A DNA stretch of 64,000 nt from Kribbella sandramycini (GCF_013131805.1 NZ_JABJRC010000001.1:1612001-1676000); one strand, 5' to 3'; counted from the stretch's first letter, positions 42,892 to 52,832 are shown. The notes: generated by a model from the letters alone, not told the origin. Translations and numbers: made by a program.

Positions 42892-44322
42892 ATGACTGAC
42901 CAGCTTCAGGCCACCGCCACCCCGGCCGCGGCGCCACCGGCCGCGCCGTCCGGGTTGCCGACGGTCGCCCTGACCTCGCTCCTGTTCGGCTCACTGCTGC
43001 CGATGCTCTCGTTCTTCATGATCAACGTCTCGCTCCCCGCGATCGGCGCCGACCTGCGCGCGGACGCCGGCGAACTCCAGCTCGTCGTCGGCGCGTACGG
43101 GATCGCGGTCGCGACCCTGCTCGTCGTCGGCGGCCGCCTCGGCGACGCTTTCGGCCGCCGCCGGCTGCTCCTGCTCGGCCTCGCCGGGTTCACCGTCGCC
43201 TCGGTCGTCTGTGCGATCGCGCCGTCCGTCCCGGTGCTGCTCCTCGCGCGCGTCGCCCAGGGCGCGGCGGCGGCAGCCGTCACCCCGCAGGTTCTCGCGT
43301 CGATCACCAGCCTGATGACCGGCGAACACCGCGCCCGCGGGATGGCGATGTTCGGCGTCGCCAACGGCATCTCGGCCGCGCTCGGCCAGATTCTCGGCGG
43401 CGTCCTGGTGGATGCGAACCCGTTCGGTCTCGGCTGGCGCTCGATCTTCGTCGTCCTCGCGCTCGGCAGCCTGCTCGCGCTGGTCGCGGTCGCGTTCTCC
43501 GTCCCCGACAGCAAGGCCGTCCAAGCGCACCGTGTCGACTTCGTCGGCGCCGCGCTTCTCGCCGCGACGCTCGTCCTGCTACTACTCCCGCTGACCGAGG
43601 GCCGCGCCCTCGGCTGGCCGCTCTGGACCTGGATCAGCCTCGCCGCCGTCGTCCCGGCGATCGGCCTGCTCGCCGTCCATCAGCGCCGGGCGGAACGGTC
43701 CGGGCATGCACCGTTGATCCCGCCGAGTGTGCTCCAGCACCGGGCGATGCGAATCGGGCTGCTGATGGCAGTCGGCTTCTTCACCAGCTTCGGCGGCTTC
43801 ATGTTCACCTTCGCCCTCGCCACCCAAGCCGGCGCCCAGATGACTGCTTTCGAAGGCGGCCTCAGCCTCCTTCCGCTCGCCATCGGCTTCCTGATCACCT
43901 GCATCTGGGGTCCGGCCCTCCAACGCCGGTACGGCGTCGCCATGGTCGTCTGGGGCTGGATCATCGAAGCGGCCGGCTTCGTCCTGCTCGCCGTCGCCGC
44001 ACTCGCACTCTGGCCCGACGTGACCATCCTCCGCCTGGCCGCCCCGATGCTGGTGATCGGATTCGGCGGCGGCCTCGTCATGGTCCCCCTGATCGGCCTC
44101 GTCATCAGCCAGGTCCCACCCGCCCAGGCCGGCCTCGGCAGCGGCATCCTCCTCACCAGCCAGCAAACCTGCCTCGCCTTCGGCGCCGCCACCGTCGGCA
44201 CCGTCTTCCTCGCCCTGGCCGGCACCACCTGGAACTTCGGCGGCGCCCTCGCCGCCACCACCCTCGCCCTAGCCGCCATCGCCCTGGCCATGGCCCCCCT
44301 CACCAACCAACTCCGCCACTGA
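42892..44322 (+). CDS. MFS drug/metabolite exporter (DHA2-like)
   Basis: 476 residues from ATG 42892, about 14 hydrophobic segments. Motif A variant GGRLGDAFGRRRLLLLG, motif C-like GVANGISAALGQILGG. The number of helices and the loop-rich middle fit DHA2 multidrug exporters. Divergent from its probable regulator. Cargo unknown. Confidence 0.92.
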   Translation: MTDQLQATATPAAAPPAAPSGLPTVALTSLLFGSLLPMLSFFMINVSLPAIGADLRADAGELQLVVGAYGIAVATLLVVGGRLGDAFGRRRLLLLGLAGFTVASVVCAIAPSVPVLLLARVAQGAAAAAVTPQVLASITSLMTGEHRARGMAMFGVANGISAALGQILGGVLVDANPFGLGWRSIFVVLALGSLLALVAVAFSVPDSKAVQAHRVDFVGAALLAATLVLLLLPLTEGRALGWPLWTWISLAAVVPAIGLLAVHQRRAERSGHAPLIPPSVLQHRAMRIGLLMAVGFFTSFGGFMFTFALATQAGAQMTAFEGGLSLLPLAIGFLITCIWGPALQRRYGVAMVVWGWIIEAAGFVLLAVAALALWPDVTILRLAAPMLVIGFGGGLVMVPLIGLVISQVPPAQAGLGSGILLTSQQTCLAFGAATVGTVFLALAGTTWNFGGALAATTLALAAIALAMAPLTNQLRH

Positions 44323-44357
44323 CCCCGTTCCCTTGAACTCCCCGGAGAAGGGCGGGG
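44323..44357 (+). terminator. Probable terminator after the MFS gene
   Basis: CCCCG-TT-CCCTT pairs with AAGGG-CGGGG around a 13-base loop (44335-44347), with a 2-base bulge. It begins directly after the MFS stop. Confidence 0.4.
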
Positions 44358-44418
44358 CTCGACGGACCCCGGAGTCGTCTACCCACCGGGATCGGACGAC
44401 TGGATCCTCATCCTGCTG

Positions 44419-44508
44419 ATGGGGCTCGCGGCAGCCGGCTACCTGGGTTACTGCGGCTGGAAGATCGTGAGCTGGCGGCGCAGGACTACCAGTGCGAGGG
44501 GCGGGTAA
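44419..44508 (+). CDS. Possible 29-residue membrane peptide
   Basis: ATG 44419 opens a peptide with a hydrophobic start (MGLAAAGYLGYCGWKIV) and a basic tail ([12 protein letters not shown]). The open frame upstream continues the hydrophobic run (DDWILILL) but has no start codon. No clear ribosome site. Its end overlaps the pentapeptide gene. Kept as a low-confidence candidate in an otherwise empty 163-base gap. Confidence 0.2.
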   Translation: MGLAAAGYLGYCGWKIVSWRRRTTSARGG

Positions 44509-45283
44509 GCGCGGCGGGGAGTTTGGTGGTGTGGTTGCCGTGGGCGGCGTTCACCTGGGATTGGGTGAGGAAGAGGGCGCCGGTGAGGTCGGCGTTGGTG
44601 AGGTCGGCGTCGCGGAGATCGGCGCCGATGAGGTCGGCCTGGCAGAGGTTGGCGTTGGTGAGGTCGGCGGCGATCAGATAGGCGCCGCGGAGGTTGGCGT
44701 TGGCGAGGTCGGCGCCGCGGAGGCGCTTGCCGATCAGGTCGGCGCCGCGACGATCCTTCTTCTTGGGCTGGTTGCCGCGAACAAGGGAAGAGGTTGCCAG
44801 CAGCAACTCGTTGACGGCGGCTCGTTCGGCGGGGACGTCGACGGTCGCGAGATCCGGCGTCCGGGCAGCGGTTTCGACGCGGTCGGCGGCGGCGCGGAGG
44901 TCGGCGTGGATGCTCCGGGTCGCCTTGTGTTCAAGGGCTTCGGCCAGGTACCAGAGCAGTTCGTGCAACTGGCGCAGTACGGGGAGCGCGGCGAACATCT
45001 GCTGCCCGGATTGCTCGCGCCAGCTCGCACCCGCGCGGCGGGTGATCTCCTGCCCGGCACCGAAACAGTCGTAGACCGTGCAGCCTTGGAAGCCCTTGGG
45101 CCGCAGGTCGCGATGGATCGAGCAGCGGAAGCCGTCGTCCAGGTTCGGGCAGGGCGAGCCGGCCGGTTTGTCGATCGCGAAATCGGCCGACCGGCTGAAG
45201 GTCAGCGCGACGCAGCAGAGGCCGTAGCAACTACTGCAGTCGGCACGGAGCTCAGTTCTGGCCGTGCTAATTCTGGTCGGCAA
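44486..45283 (-). CDS. Cys-cluster plus pentapeptide-repeat protein
   Basis: 265 residues from TTG 45283, overlapping the end of prfB by 17 bases. The N terminus has a CxxCxxxCC cluster (CSSCYGLCC) with further Cys in [15 protein letters not shown] and [13 protein letters not shown], like the YkgJ-type metal-chelating motif. Residues about 185-250 are pentapeptide repeats (A-[DN]-L-x-x: [50 protein letters not shown]), a right-handed beta helix. A helical linker joins the two. Function unknown. Confidence 0.85.
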   Translation of the reverse strand: MPTRISTARTELRADCSSCYGLCCVALTFSRSADFAIDKPAGSPCPNLDDGFRCSIHRDLRPKGFQGCTVYDCFGAGQEITRRAGASWREQSGQQMFAALPVLRQLHELLWYLAEALEHKATRSIHADLRAAADRVETAARTPDLATVDVPAERAAVNELLLATSSLVRGNQPKKKDRRGADLIGKRLRGADLANANLRGAYLIAADLTNANLCQADLIGADLRDADLTNADLTGALFLTQSQVNAAHGNHTTKLPAALTRPSHW

Positions 45284-46394
45284 CCGTCTGGCCGGTCCGG
45301 CGCCAGCGGATACCGGCCTCGACGAACTCGTCGATCTCGCCGTCGAAGACGCTGGAGGTGTTACCGGACTCGTACTGCGTCCGCAGGTCCTTCACCATCT
45401 GGTACGGGTGCAGGACGTACGAGCGCATCTGGTCGCCCCACGAGCCGGCGACGTCACCGCGCAGCGCGTCGATCTGGGCCCGCTCCTCGGCCTTCTTCAG
45501 CGCGAGCAGCTTGGCCTTCAGGATGACCATCGCGGAAGCCTTGTTCTGCAGCTGGGACTTCTCGTTCTGGCAGGAGACCACGGTGCCGGTCGGGATGTGC
45601 GTGAGCCGGACCGCGGAGTCCGTCGTGTTGACGCTCTGACCGCCCGGGCCGGACGACCGGTACACGTCGACCCGGATCTCTTCGTCCGGGACGTCGATCT
45701 CGTCGGTCTGCTCCAGCACCGGCACCACCTCGACCGCCGCGAACGACGTCTGCCGGCGGCCCTGGTTGTCGAACGGGGAGATCCGGACCAGCCGGTGCGT
45801 CCCCGACTCGACGCTCAGCGTGCCGTATGCGTACGGCGCCTTGACCGCGAACGTGGTCGACTTGAGCCCGGCCTCTTCGGCGTACGACGTGTCGTAGACC
45901 TCGGTCGGGTAGCCGTGCCGCTCGGCCCAGCGCAGGTACATCCGCTGCAGCATCTCGGCGAAGTCCGCCGCGTCGACGCCGCCGGCGCCGGAGCGGATCG
46001 TCACCAGCGCCTCGCGCTCGTCGTACTCACCGGACAACAGCGTGCGGACCTCGAGGGACTGGATCGCCTTGGCCAGCGACCCGATCTCCTTCTCCGCCTC
46101 GGCCATGCTGTCGGCGTCGTTCTCCTCGCGCCCGAGCTCGACCAGGACGCCGAGGTCCTCGAGCCGGCCGCGCAGACCGGTCACCCGCTCCAGGTCGGCC
46201 TGCAGGCTGGACAGCCGTGACGTCACCTTCTGCGCGTTCGCCTGGTCGTCCCACAGGTCGGGCGCGGCGACCTCCTCACCGAGTTTCGCGATCTCCGCCC
46301 GCAGGGCAGGCAGATCCATCACCTTCTCGATCGAGGTCAGCGTTGCGTCGAGCTGCTTCTGCTCAGCGTCGAAATCCAGTCCAGCCACAACCAT
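45267..46394 (-). CDS. prfB: Peptide chain release factor 2
   Basis: 375 residues. Stop-codon reading tripeptide SPF (206-208, in [10 protein letters not shown]) and catalytic GGQ (251-253, in [18 protein letters not shown]). N-terminal coiled coil up to about 115. No in-frame TGA frameshift site is seen near the start, so the autoregulatory frameshift of E. coli is absent. Ends translation at UGA and UAA. It is cut off from the ftsEX-smpB-ssrA group by about 22 kb. Confidence 0.97.
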   Translation of the reverse strand: MVVAGLDFDAEQKQLDATLTSIEKVMDLPALRAEIAKLGEEVAAPDLWDDQANAQKVTSRLSSLQADLERVTGLRGRLEDLGVLVELGREENDADSMAEAEKEIGSLAKAIQSLEVRTLLSGEYDEREALVTIRSGAGGVDAADFAEMLQRMYLRWAERHGYPTEVYDTSYAEEAGLKSTTFAVKAPYAYGTLSVESGTHRLVRISPFDNQGRRQTSFAAVEVVPVLEQTDEIDVPDEEIRVDVYRSSGPGGQSVNTTDSAVRLTHIPTGTVVSCQNEKSQLQNKASAMVILKAKLLALKKAEERAQIDALRGDVAGSWGDQMRSYVLHPYQMVKDLRTQYESGNTSSVFDGEIDEFVEAGIRWRRTGQTVADQN

Positions 46395-46406
46395 GCAGCG
46401 TACCCG

Positions 46407-47024
46407 CTAGCTGGTCGTAGCCGTTAAACCATTGCGGAGGATCGCGAAGACCTTGGTCACAGCCTCCTCCAGCTGCTGTTGCGCGGTGGCCAGCTGCGCG
46501 GGGGTCGCATCCTCCGGGAGGAGGTGCAGCAGCTCGTCTTCGAGCACGTTCTGGGCGGCGGCGTACTGGGCGGCGAGCAGGCGGTTGCGCAGCCGATCCG
46601 GCGCGCGCTCGTCGAGGGCCGCGGCCAGGTCGACGACCAGCTGGTCGGCCTGCAGCCGACGCCGCGCCGACAGCGCGGGGCTGCCGTCGATCGTCCGGAC
46701 GAACTGCCGCCAGGTCGCCAAGTGCCCGATCGCCAGCCGCTCCCGGATCGACGCCAGGTAGTGCGCCTCCAGCGCATCCAGCGGATGGCCGGCCGCCGCC
46801 CGCACCGCGCGGGCCGGGCCGACCCACCAGCCGTCCTCGTCGAAGAACAGATCTTCCTTGGCCGGAAAGTGATTGAAGACGGTCTGGACGGCGACATCCG
46901 CCGCACGGGCCACCTCGGCCACCGTCACCGCATCGAACCCACGCTCCAGGAACAGCCCGGTCGCGACGTCCGAGATGGCCTGCCGCGTCTGCTGCTTCTT
47001 CCGCTCCCGCCGCCCGATCTCCAT
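46407..47024 (-). CDS. TetR-family transcriptional regulator
   Basis: 205 residues from ATG 47024 (GTG 47033 possible). HTH in residues 5-55 (KKQQTRQAISDVATGLFLERGFDAVTVAEVARAADVAVQTVFNHFPAKEDLFF). Helical effector domain with an Ala/Gln-rich end. Divergent from the NmrA-like oxidoreductase gene at 47095, a standard regulator-target layout. Its stop lies 12 bases from prfB. Confidence 0.92.
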   Translation of the reverse strand: MEIGRRERKKQQTRQAISDVATGLFLERGFDAVTVAEVARAADVAVQTVFNHFPAKEDLFFDEDGWWVGPARAVRAAAGHPLDALEAHYLASIRERLAIGHLATWRQFVRTIDGSPALSARRRLQADQLVVDLAAALDERAPDRLRNRLLAAQYAAAQNVLEDELLHLLPEDATPAQLATAQQQLEEAVTKVFAILRNGLTATTS

Positions 47025-47094
47025 TGCCAGCACCCTAGCGGATCTGTTTTACTGAACCCAATCTTAGAGTGACTACAAGTTTGGAGCTCATACA

Positions 47095-47883
47095 ATGACG
47101 ATTCTCGTCACCGGCGGTCGCGGCGCGATCGCCCGCGCCGTCAGCACCGGCCTGACCGACGCGGGCCACGACGTCCGCATCGCCTCCCGCGAACCCGCCG
47201 ACGTCCCCGGCGCAGTCGCCTACGACCCGGCCGATCCCGGCCCTGCGCTCGAAGGCGTCAGCCAGGTGTTCCTGTACGCCGACCGCTCAGCACCGGGCGC
47301 GTTTGTCGCGGCAGCCGAGGCCGCGGGGGTGAAGCAGGTCGTTCTGCTCTCGTCGCTGTCCGCTCTCGACGGACCGGACGATCCGCATGCGAAAGCCGAG
47401 CGTGCGGTCGGTGCGGGCTCGTACGCGACCACCTACCTGCAGCCGGGCGCTTTCATGAGCAATGCGCGGTTCTGGGCCTACCAGGTTCGTGCGACCGGCC
47501 AGATCCGGCTGCCGTACCTGGAGGCGGAGGAGGCGCCGGTCCACGAGCTGGACATCGCGGACGCCGCCGTCCGGGTGCTGCTCGACGGACCGGGTAACGG
47601 GCACGACGGCCGCGGCTACCCGCTGACTGGACCGGAGTCCATGACCCGGCGGGAGCAGATCGCGCGAATCGGCGTACCGATCGAGGCTGTCGATCTGACC
47701 GCCGAACAAGCGCGGGAAGAGATGGGTATCCGGGACGTGGGCCAGCGCGAGACCCTGTTGGCGTACTGGGCCTCGCGCGTCGGCTCACCGCATCCGATCG
47801 AGCCCGGTGTCGAACTGCTCACCGGTCACACCGCTCGGAGCTGGCAGACCTGGCTGGCGGACCACCCAGGTCTGTTCGGCTAG
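47095..47883 (+). CDS. NmrA-like NAD(P)-binding protein
   Basis: 262 residues. Rossmann loop TGGRGAIA at residues 6-13, then QVVLLSSLSALDG and TYLQPGAFMSN. The atypical SDR lacks the Tyr-x-x-x-Lys pair, as in NmrA/quinone-reductase-2-like proteins that sense redox state or reduce quinones. Divergent from TetR. The stop TAG shares the palindrome CTAG with the stop of the convergent chitinase gene. Confidence 0.87.
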   Translation: MTILVTGGRGAIARAVSTGLTDAGHDVRIASREPADVPGAVAYDPADPGPALEGVSQVFLYADRSAPGAFVAAAEAAGVKQVVLLSSLSALDGPDDPHAKAERAVGAGSYATTYLQPGAFMSNARFWAYQVRATGQIRLPYLEAEEAPVHELDIADAAVRVLLDGPGNGHDGRGYPLTGPESMTRREQIARIGVPIEAVDLTAEQAREEMGIRDVGQRETLLAYWASRVGSPHPIEPGVELLTGHTARSWQTWLADHPGLFG

Positions 47884-49160
47884 CGACCCTGGAGTGCCTT
47901 GACGTTGTCGCCGAAGGTCCAGTTCTTCGAGCCGTCCCAGTTGATCGACCAGGTCATCAGCCCCTTGAGCTGGCCGTTGAAACTGTTCCAGGACTGCGAA
48001 ACGAGTGACGGCGACATGTAGCCACCGCCGGCGCCGTTCTGGGCAGGCAGCCCGGGGACCTGCTTGTCGTACGGGACGCGGATCGTGACGCCCTGAATGA
48101 CCAGACCGTTGTTCAGACAGGTCGTCTGCGCCACGAAGCCCTGGACCGTGCCGGCGTTGTACGAGTCACCGGAACAGCCGTACATGCTGCCGTTGTAGTA
48201 CTGCATGTTCAGCCACCAGAGGCGCCCGTTGTCGGCGTACTTCTTGATGATCGGCAGGTACGAGCCCCAGATCGAGCCGTAGGTGACGCTGCCACCGGTC
48301 ACGTAGGCCGTCTCGGGCGCCATCGTCAGACCGAAGTTCGACGGCATCTGAGCCAGGACGCCGTCGATGATCCGGATCAGGTTGGCCTGCGAGGTCGACA
48401 GCTGGTTGATGTTGCCGCTGCCGGTCAGGCCGGTCTCGATGTCGATGTCGATCCCGTCGAAGTTGTACCGCTTCAGGATCGGTACGACGGTCGCAACGAA
48501 CCGGTCTGCGACCGCCGACGAGCTGAGGTCGATCCCGGCGGTGGCGCCGCCGATCGAGAGCAGGATGGTCTGCCCGGCCGCCTTCGCCTGGCACATCTCC
48601 GCGGGAGTCGCGACCTTCACGGTCGAGTCCATCCCGTCCTCCCACTTGACCGTGCCGTCGGACAGGATCACCGGGAAGGCCGCGTTGATCACGTTGTAGC
48701 CGTGCTGCCCGATCCGCGCGTCGGTGATCGGCGTCCAGCCGAACGGCGGGTGGACGCCGTTCGAGGCGCCGTCCCAGTTCTCCCAGTAGCCGTGCAGCAC
48801 CTTGCCGGCCGGGCGCGACTTCACCGCACAGGTGACGTCGTTCGGCGGGTTCGTCGGCGGCGTGGTCGGCGGGGTGTTGTCACAGGCGCCCAGGTCTTGC
48901 CAGAGCGTCGGCGTCGAGGCGGGAGTCCAGCCGGCGCCCGGGTGCGCCGTGTGCGCCGACCGCGCCTGGTAGAGCCGCCCTTGATAGGTCACCTGGGCGC
49001 CGACCGCATAGGTGTTGCCCTCGGCCCAGGCGGGCGCGGTGCACGCCACCGTGACGGCGGTCCGGCCGCTCGGCCCAGCCTGGGCGACCAGCCCGACCGA
49101 TCCGAACAGGAGTCCGATCGCGACAGCACCCGCAGCGACCACACCGGCTCGTCGATTCAT
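47880..49160 (-). CDS. Secreted chitinase, CBM5-GH18
   Basis: 426 residues from ATG 49160 with GGGAG upstream. Signal peptide (1-28), a CBM5/12 chitin-binding module (about 40-93: APAWAEGNTYAVGAQVTYQGRLYQA to WQDLGAC), a Pro/Thr linker, then GH18. The catalytic DxxDxDxE motif is intact as DGIDIDIE with acid E242; SIGGA and the closing GLMTWSINWDG are family marks. Degrades chitin outside the cell. Confidence 0.96.
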   Translation of the reverse strand: MNRRAGVVAAGAVAIGLLFGSVGLVAQAGPSGRTAVTVACTAPAWAEGNTYAVGAQVTYQGRLYQARSAHTAHPGAGWTPASTPTLWQDLGACDNTPPTTPPTNPPNDVTCAVKSRPAGKVLHGYWENWDGASNGVHPPFGWTPITDARIGQHGYNVINAAFPVILSDGTVKWEDGMDSTVKVATPAEMCQAKAAGQTILLSIGGATAGIDLSSSAVADRFVATVVPILKRYNFDGIDIDIETGLTGSGNINQLSTSQANLIRIIDGVLAQMPSNFGLTMAPETAYVTGGSVTYGSIWGSYLPIIKKYADNGRLWWLNMQYYNGSMYGCSGDSYNAGTVQGFVAQTTCLNNGLVIQGVTIRVPYDKQVPGLPAQNGAGGGYMSPSLVSQSWNSFNGQLKGLMTWSINWDGSKNWTFGDNVKALQGR

Positions 49161-49257
49161 GGCGACTCCCATCCAATACGCAGTGACCTTTCGTTTCTTC
49201 GCCGTAGGGCTGCGGACGGACGGCTGCCACGACATGGCGGAAACCCGCCACTCAGGT

Positions 49258-50052
49258 TTAAGGCAGGATGGAATCGACGTAGCCGCCGTCGACGCGGAGG
49301 GCGCCGCCGGTGGTGGCCGAGGCCTGCTCGGAGCTGAGGTAGACAACCAGATTGCCGATCTCGTGCGGCTCGATCAGGCGCTCGATCAGCGAGTACGGGC
49401 GGTGTTCGCGCATGAACTGGCGTTGCGCGGCGTCCCACTCCTGATCGTCGCCGACCAGCTCGTGCACGAAGTCCTCGACGCCGGGCGTGTGGGTCGGGCC
49501 GGCGATCACCGAGTTCACCGTGACGCCGGTGCCGGCGGCCGCCTTCGCGTAGCCCCGGGTGACGGCGAGCAGGGCCGTCTTCGTGACGCCGTAGTGAACC
49601 ATCTCGATCGGCGTCACCACGGCCGAGTCGCTGGCGATGTTCTGCACCCGGCCGAAGCCGCGCTCGATCATCCCGGGCAGGTACATCCGGATCAGCCGGA
49701 CGGCGGACAGCACGTTCACCTCGAAGTACCGGCGCCACTCGTCGTCGCCGATCTCCAGCACCGGCTTCGCGCCGAAGATGCCGAGGTTGTTGACCAGGAT
49801 GTCCAGGTCGGGCACCTGCGCGCGCAGCTGGTCGGCCCCTTCGGCCGAGGCGAGATCAGCCGCGACCGCGGTCACCTCGGCGCCCGGTACGGCGTCCCGC
49901 ACCTGCGCGGCCGCGGATTCGGTCTTGTCGGCCGTCCGCCCGTTCACCACGACCGCCGCCCCGGCCCGGGCCAGTTCGACGGCGATCGCCAGCCCGATGC
50001 CTTGACTCGATCCAGAAACCAGCGCCCGTCGTCCGCTCAATTCGATCTTCAT
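49258..50052 (-). CDS. Short-chain dehydrogenase/reductase
   Basis: 264 residues from ATG 50052. Classical SDR: cofactor loop VSGSSQGIG, LVNNLG (usually NNAG), ASDSAVV with the catalytic Ser, HYGVTK with Tyr and Lys, and the C-terminal GGALRVDGGYVDSI. Substrate unknown. Divergent from the MFS gene with 80 bases between. Confidence 0.92.
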   Translation of the reverse strand: MKIELSGRRALVSGSSQGIGLAIAVELARAGAAVVVNGRTADKTESAAAQVRDAVPGAEVTAVAADLASAEGADQLRAQVPDLDILVNNLGIFGAKPVLEIGDDEWRRYFEVNVLSAVRLIRMYLPGMIERGFGRVQNIASDSAVVTPIEMVHYGVTKTALLAVTRGYAKAAAGTGVTVNSVIAGPTHTPGVEDFVHELVGDDQEWDAAQRQFMREHRPYSLIERLIEPHEIGNLVVYLSSEQASATTGGALRVDGGYVDSILP

Positions 50053-50132
50053 ACCCAAAGAGTGCCCATCGGGATGTCAAGAACCGGGGATCTCGTCCGA
50101 CACGTGGGTGACGACCCACTGAGAGGACCCCG

Positions 50133-51566
50133 ATGACCACCACTGTCCGGCAGCGCAACCCGCGGCTCGCACTGGCGCTCCTGGCGCTGCCGTCGCTGCT
50201 GATCGCGATCGATATCAGCGTGCTCGGCGTGGCGCTGCCCCGGATGTCCGCCGACCTGCGCCCGTCACCGGCCGAGCTGCTGTGGATGAACGACATCTAC
50301 GGCTTCATGGTCGGCGGCACGATGATCACGATGGGCGCGGTCGGCGACCGGATCGGCCGGCGCCGCCTGATCGTGCTGTGCGCCGCGGTCTTCGCGCTCG
50401 CGTCAGCCGCGGCCGCGTTCGCGACCGAGCCGTGGATGATCATCGCGACGCGCGCGGTGATGGGCCTGGCCGGCGCGGCGATCATGCCGGCCTCGATGGC
50501 GCTGATCGCGCAGCTCTTCCCGGACCCGAAACAGCGCGTCTCGGCGATGGGCGCGTACATGACCTGCTTCCTGACCGGGATGGCGCTCGCTCCACTGCTC
50601 GGCGGCGTCCTGCTGCAGTACTGGTGGTGGGGGTCGGTGTTCCTGCTCGGCGTACCGGTGATGGTGCTGACCGTGGCGGCCGCGCCACGGCTGCTCCCGG
50701 AGTCCGAGCCGCAGCCGGATGCGCACCTCGACCTGCGCAGCGCTGCGCTCTGCCTCACCTCGATCCTGTCGCTGGTCGCCGCACTCAAGTGGGCCGTGAA
50801 CGGCGCCCCGCTCTGGCAGACGGCCGGCCTGGGTGTGGTCGGGTTCGTGCTCGGAGTGGTGTTCGTCCGGCGGCAGCACACCCTTGAGCACCCGCTGCTC
50901 GACCTGTCGCTGCTCCGGCAGCCGGGCGTCAGTCGCGCGCTGTGGGTGTTGTTCCTGACCGCGCTGCTGATGGGCGGTACGTCGATCTTCGCGGGCTTCT
51001 ACTTGCAGTCCGTCCGCGGATTGTCGCCGTTGACCGCGGCGGTGTGTCTGATTCCGTCGATGCTCGCGATGATCGCCGCCTCGAACCTGGGCCCGTGGCT
51101 CGGTCACCGGTATCCGCCGCAACGCGTCGTCCTGGGTGGGCTGGTGGTGATGGCAGCCGGGTTCGTGCCGTTCGCGGTGCTGCCGGTGGGCGGGGCCGGG
51201 ATCGCGGTGCTGATCGCGGGCGGAGTGCTGACGACGGCCGGGATCGGGGCGGCGTTCCCGTTCCTGATGAACGACATCATCTCGCACGCGCCGCAGGACC
51301 GGGCCGGGTCGGCGGCGTCCCTGGCGCAGACGGCCAACGAGATCGGGATCGCAACCGGTCTGGTGATTCTGGGCAGCCTCGCGACTGTCGTGTACCGGGC
51401 TCGGCTCTCGGCGACCGGTAGCTGGGTGGACGGTTTCGAGCAGACCGATCCGGCTGTGCTCGGCCAGGTGCGGCGGGCGTTCCTCGACGGGTACCACGCG
51501 GTCGGGCTGGTGGGAGTCGCGACGATGCTGCTGGTGCTGGTGCTCTTCCGGGCCCGGCGGGCCTAG
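50133..51566 (+). CDS. MFS exporter (DHA2/EmrB type)
   Basis: 477 residues, about 14 membrane helices. DISVLGVALPRMSADL in helix 1, motif A as GAVGDRIGRRRLIVL, and motif C-like LTGMALAPLLGGVLL. Typical of quinolone/multidrug exporters. It shares CTAG with the convergent tad gene so that both stops overlap by four bases. Confidence 0.93.
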   Translation: MTTTVRQRNPRLALALLALPSLLIAIDISVLGVALPRMSADLRPSPAELLWMNDIYGFMVGGTMITMGAVGDRIGRRRLIVLCAAVFALASAAAAFATEPWMIIATRAVMGLAGAAIMPASMALIAQLFPDPKQRVSAMGAYMTCFLTGMALAPLLGGVLLQYWWWGSVFLLGVPVMVLTVAAAPRLLPESEPQPDAHLDLRSAALCLTSILSLVAALKWAVNGAPLWQTAGLGVVGFVLGVVFVRRQHTLEHPLLDLSLLRQPGVSRALWVLFLTALLMGGTSIFAGFYLQSVRGLSPLTAAVCLIPSMLAMIAASNLGPWLGHRYPPQRVVLGGLVVMAAGFVPFAVLPVGGAGIAVLIAGGVLTTAGIGAAFPFLMNDIISHAPQDRAGSAASLAQTANEIGIATGLVILGSLATVVYRARLSATGSWVDGFEQTDPAVLGQVRRAFLDGYHAVGLVGVATMLLVLVLFRARRA

Positions 51567-51994
51567 CGGATCGGGACGATGGCCGAGGCCTCGGTGGCGA
51601 TATCCGACGAGCCCGGGAAGCCGGGCGGCTGGAACGGGAGCTCCACGGTCGAGGTGAGCTGCACGGTCACCGTCGTCCCGGTCACGTCGGCAGACCAGTC
51701 GAGCCCGTCGAAACGGTTGCTAGCGGCAACTTGATCGAGGTGCTCGGCGGTCAGCCGGCGGGCCTGCTCGGGATCGAGCTCGGCGTTCGCGCCGGCGGCC
51801 GGTTGCGCGTAGATCGCGGCCAGCCCGTTGGCCGCGGCGAGGACGGCGCCGTCCGCGGTGGCGTCCAGATCACGGCGGACCAGGAAGACCTTGGAGATAT
51901 CGGTGACGACGACGATCAGCAACAGGATCACGAACGTGAAGCCGATGATCAGCACCGTCATCTGGCCCCGCTCGTCGCGCCGGGGCCGTCTCAC
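51563..51994 (-). CDS. TadG/TadE-like minor pilin, gene 3
   Basis: 143 residues, GTG 51994 overlapping the previous pilin as GTGA. Basic start ending DERGQMTVLIIGFTFVILLLIVVVTDISKVFLVRRDLDATADGAVLAAANGL: the helix-plus-TadG-like segment with DxTADGAVLAA. Last gene of the tad operon. Minor pilin or pseudopilin by family. Confidence 0.85.
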   Translation of the reverse strand: MRRPRRDERGQMTVLIIGFTFVILLLIVVVTDISKVFLVRRDLDATADGAVLAAANGLAAIYAQPAAGANAELDPEQARRLTAEHLDQVAASNRFDGLDWSADVTGTTVTVQLTSTVELPFQPPGFPGSSDIATEASAIVPIR

Positions 51995-52440
51995 CCGTCC
52001 CCCTTGGCTTCGCGATAGTCGCCGTACGGCTCGGTGTGGGCAGAGCTGACCCGGATCGCGGGCGGCTCACCGCCGAGCGCATCAGGAATCAGCGGCAACC
52101 GAACACTCGTCTCCAGCGTGACCGTCACCGTCGACCCCGGCTGCAGACACGCCGGGCTGCAACTGATGCTCAGCTGCCCCGGCGACAGCTCCATCCCCTG
52201 ATCCTTCATTGCCAGTTTCGCCGCCTCGAACGCCCGCCCCCGCGCCTCCTCCTCCGTTGATCCGTCCGGCACGATGACGAACGCCCGCCCCGCCGCCCGA
52301 GTCGCCGCCGTCGCGCCGTACGAAGCCCGCTGCACGTCGAAAACCCCCAACAACACATAGATCAGCGGCACCATCAGCAGCAGCGCCAGCCAGGAAAACT
52401 CCACCACCGCGCTCCCCCGCTCATCACGCCGCCGTTTCAT
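51991..52440 (-). CDS. TadE-like minor pilin, gene 2
   Basis: 149 residues. MKRRRDERGSAVVEFSWLALLLMVPLIYVLLG is the TadE signature (basic tail, GSAVVEF, membrane helix), followed by an outer domain with a Cys pair (SCSPACLQ). Overlaps both neighbours by four bases. Confidence 0.88.
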   Translation of the reverse strand: MKRRRDERGSAVVEFSWLALLLMVPLIYVLLGVFDVQRASYGATAATRAAGRAFVIVPDGSTEEEARGRAFEAAKLAMKDQGMELSPGQLSISCSPACLQPGSTVTVTLETSVRLPLIPDALGGEPPAIRVSSAHTEPYGDYREAKGDG

Positions 52441-52832
52441 TCGCCGGTTTCCTTGATGGCGTGGCCGGTGGCGGTGAACTCGACGGCTGGACCCCAGAGG
52501 CCAAGGGCGGGCATGTGGGCGCGGACGGTGACCTGGACGCCTGGCTGGCCGTCGATGTCGGTGCTGGCTGCTTCGACGGAGTCGACGAGACGGTCGTTCA
52601 CGACGCCGCGGATGAGCTCTTGGGTGCGGGCCTGGCCGTCGCCGGGGTCGCGGTTGAGGACAGCGGCGTAGTGGGCGCCTTCCGACGCGGCGGCGGTGAT
52701 GGTGTTGCGGACGTACAGGTAGAGGCCTACCTGCAGGATGCCGAGGAACAGCGGTACGACGAGCATCGAGACCAGCACGAAGTCCACGACCGCGGAACCA
52801 CGGTCGTCGCGAACTCGGCGGGTCAGGCGCAC
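52437..52832 (-). CDS. TadE-like minor pilin, gene 1
   Basis: 131 residues, GTG 52832. RDDRGSAVVDFVLVSMLVVPLFLGILQVGLYLYVRNTITAAASEGAHYAA is a TadE domain; the helix and the AASEGAHYAA segment are well kept. Four-base overlap with gene 2. Confidence 0.88.
   Translation of the reverse strand: MRLTRRVRDDRGSAVVDFVLVSMLVVPLFLGILQVGLYLYVRNTITAAASEGAHYAAVLNRDPGDGQARTQELIRGVVNDRLVDSVEAASTDIDGQPGVQVTVRAHMPALGLWGPAVEFTATGHAIKETGE

Noticed and set aside
45267..46394. Possible programmed frameshift in prfB.
   Set aside because: The frame is open from the start through the GGQ domain with no internal TGA or slippery CUU-UGA site.
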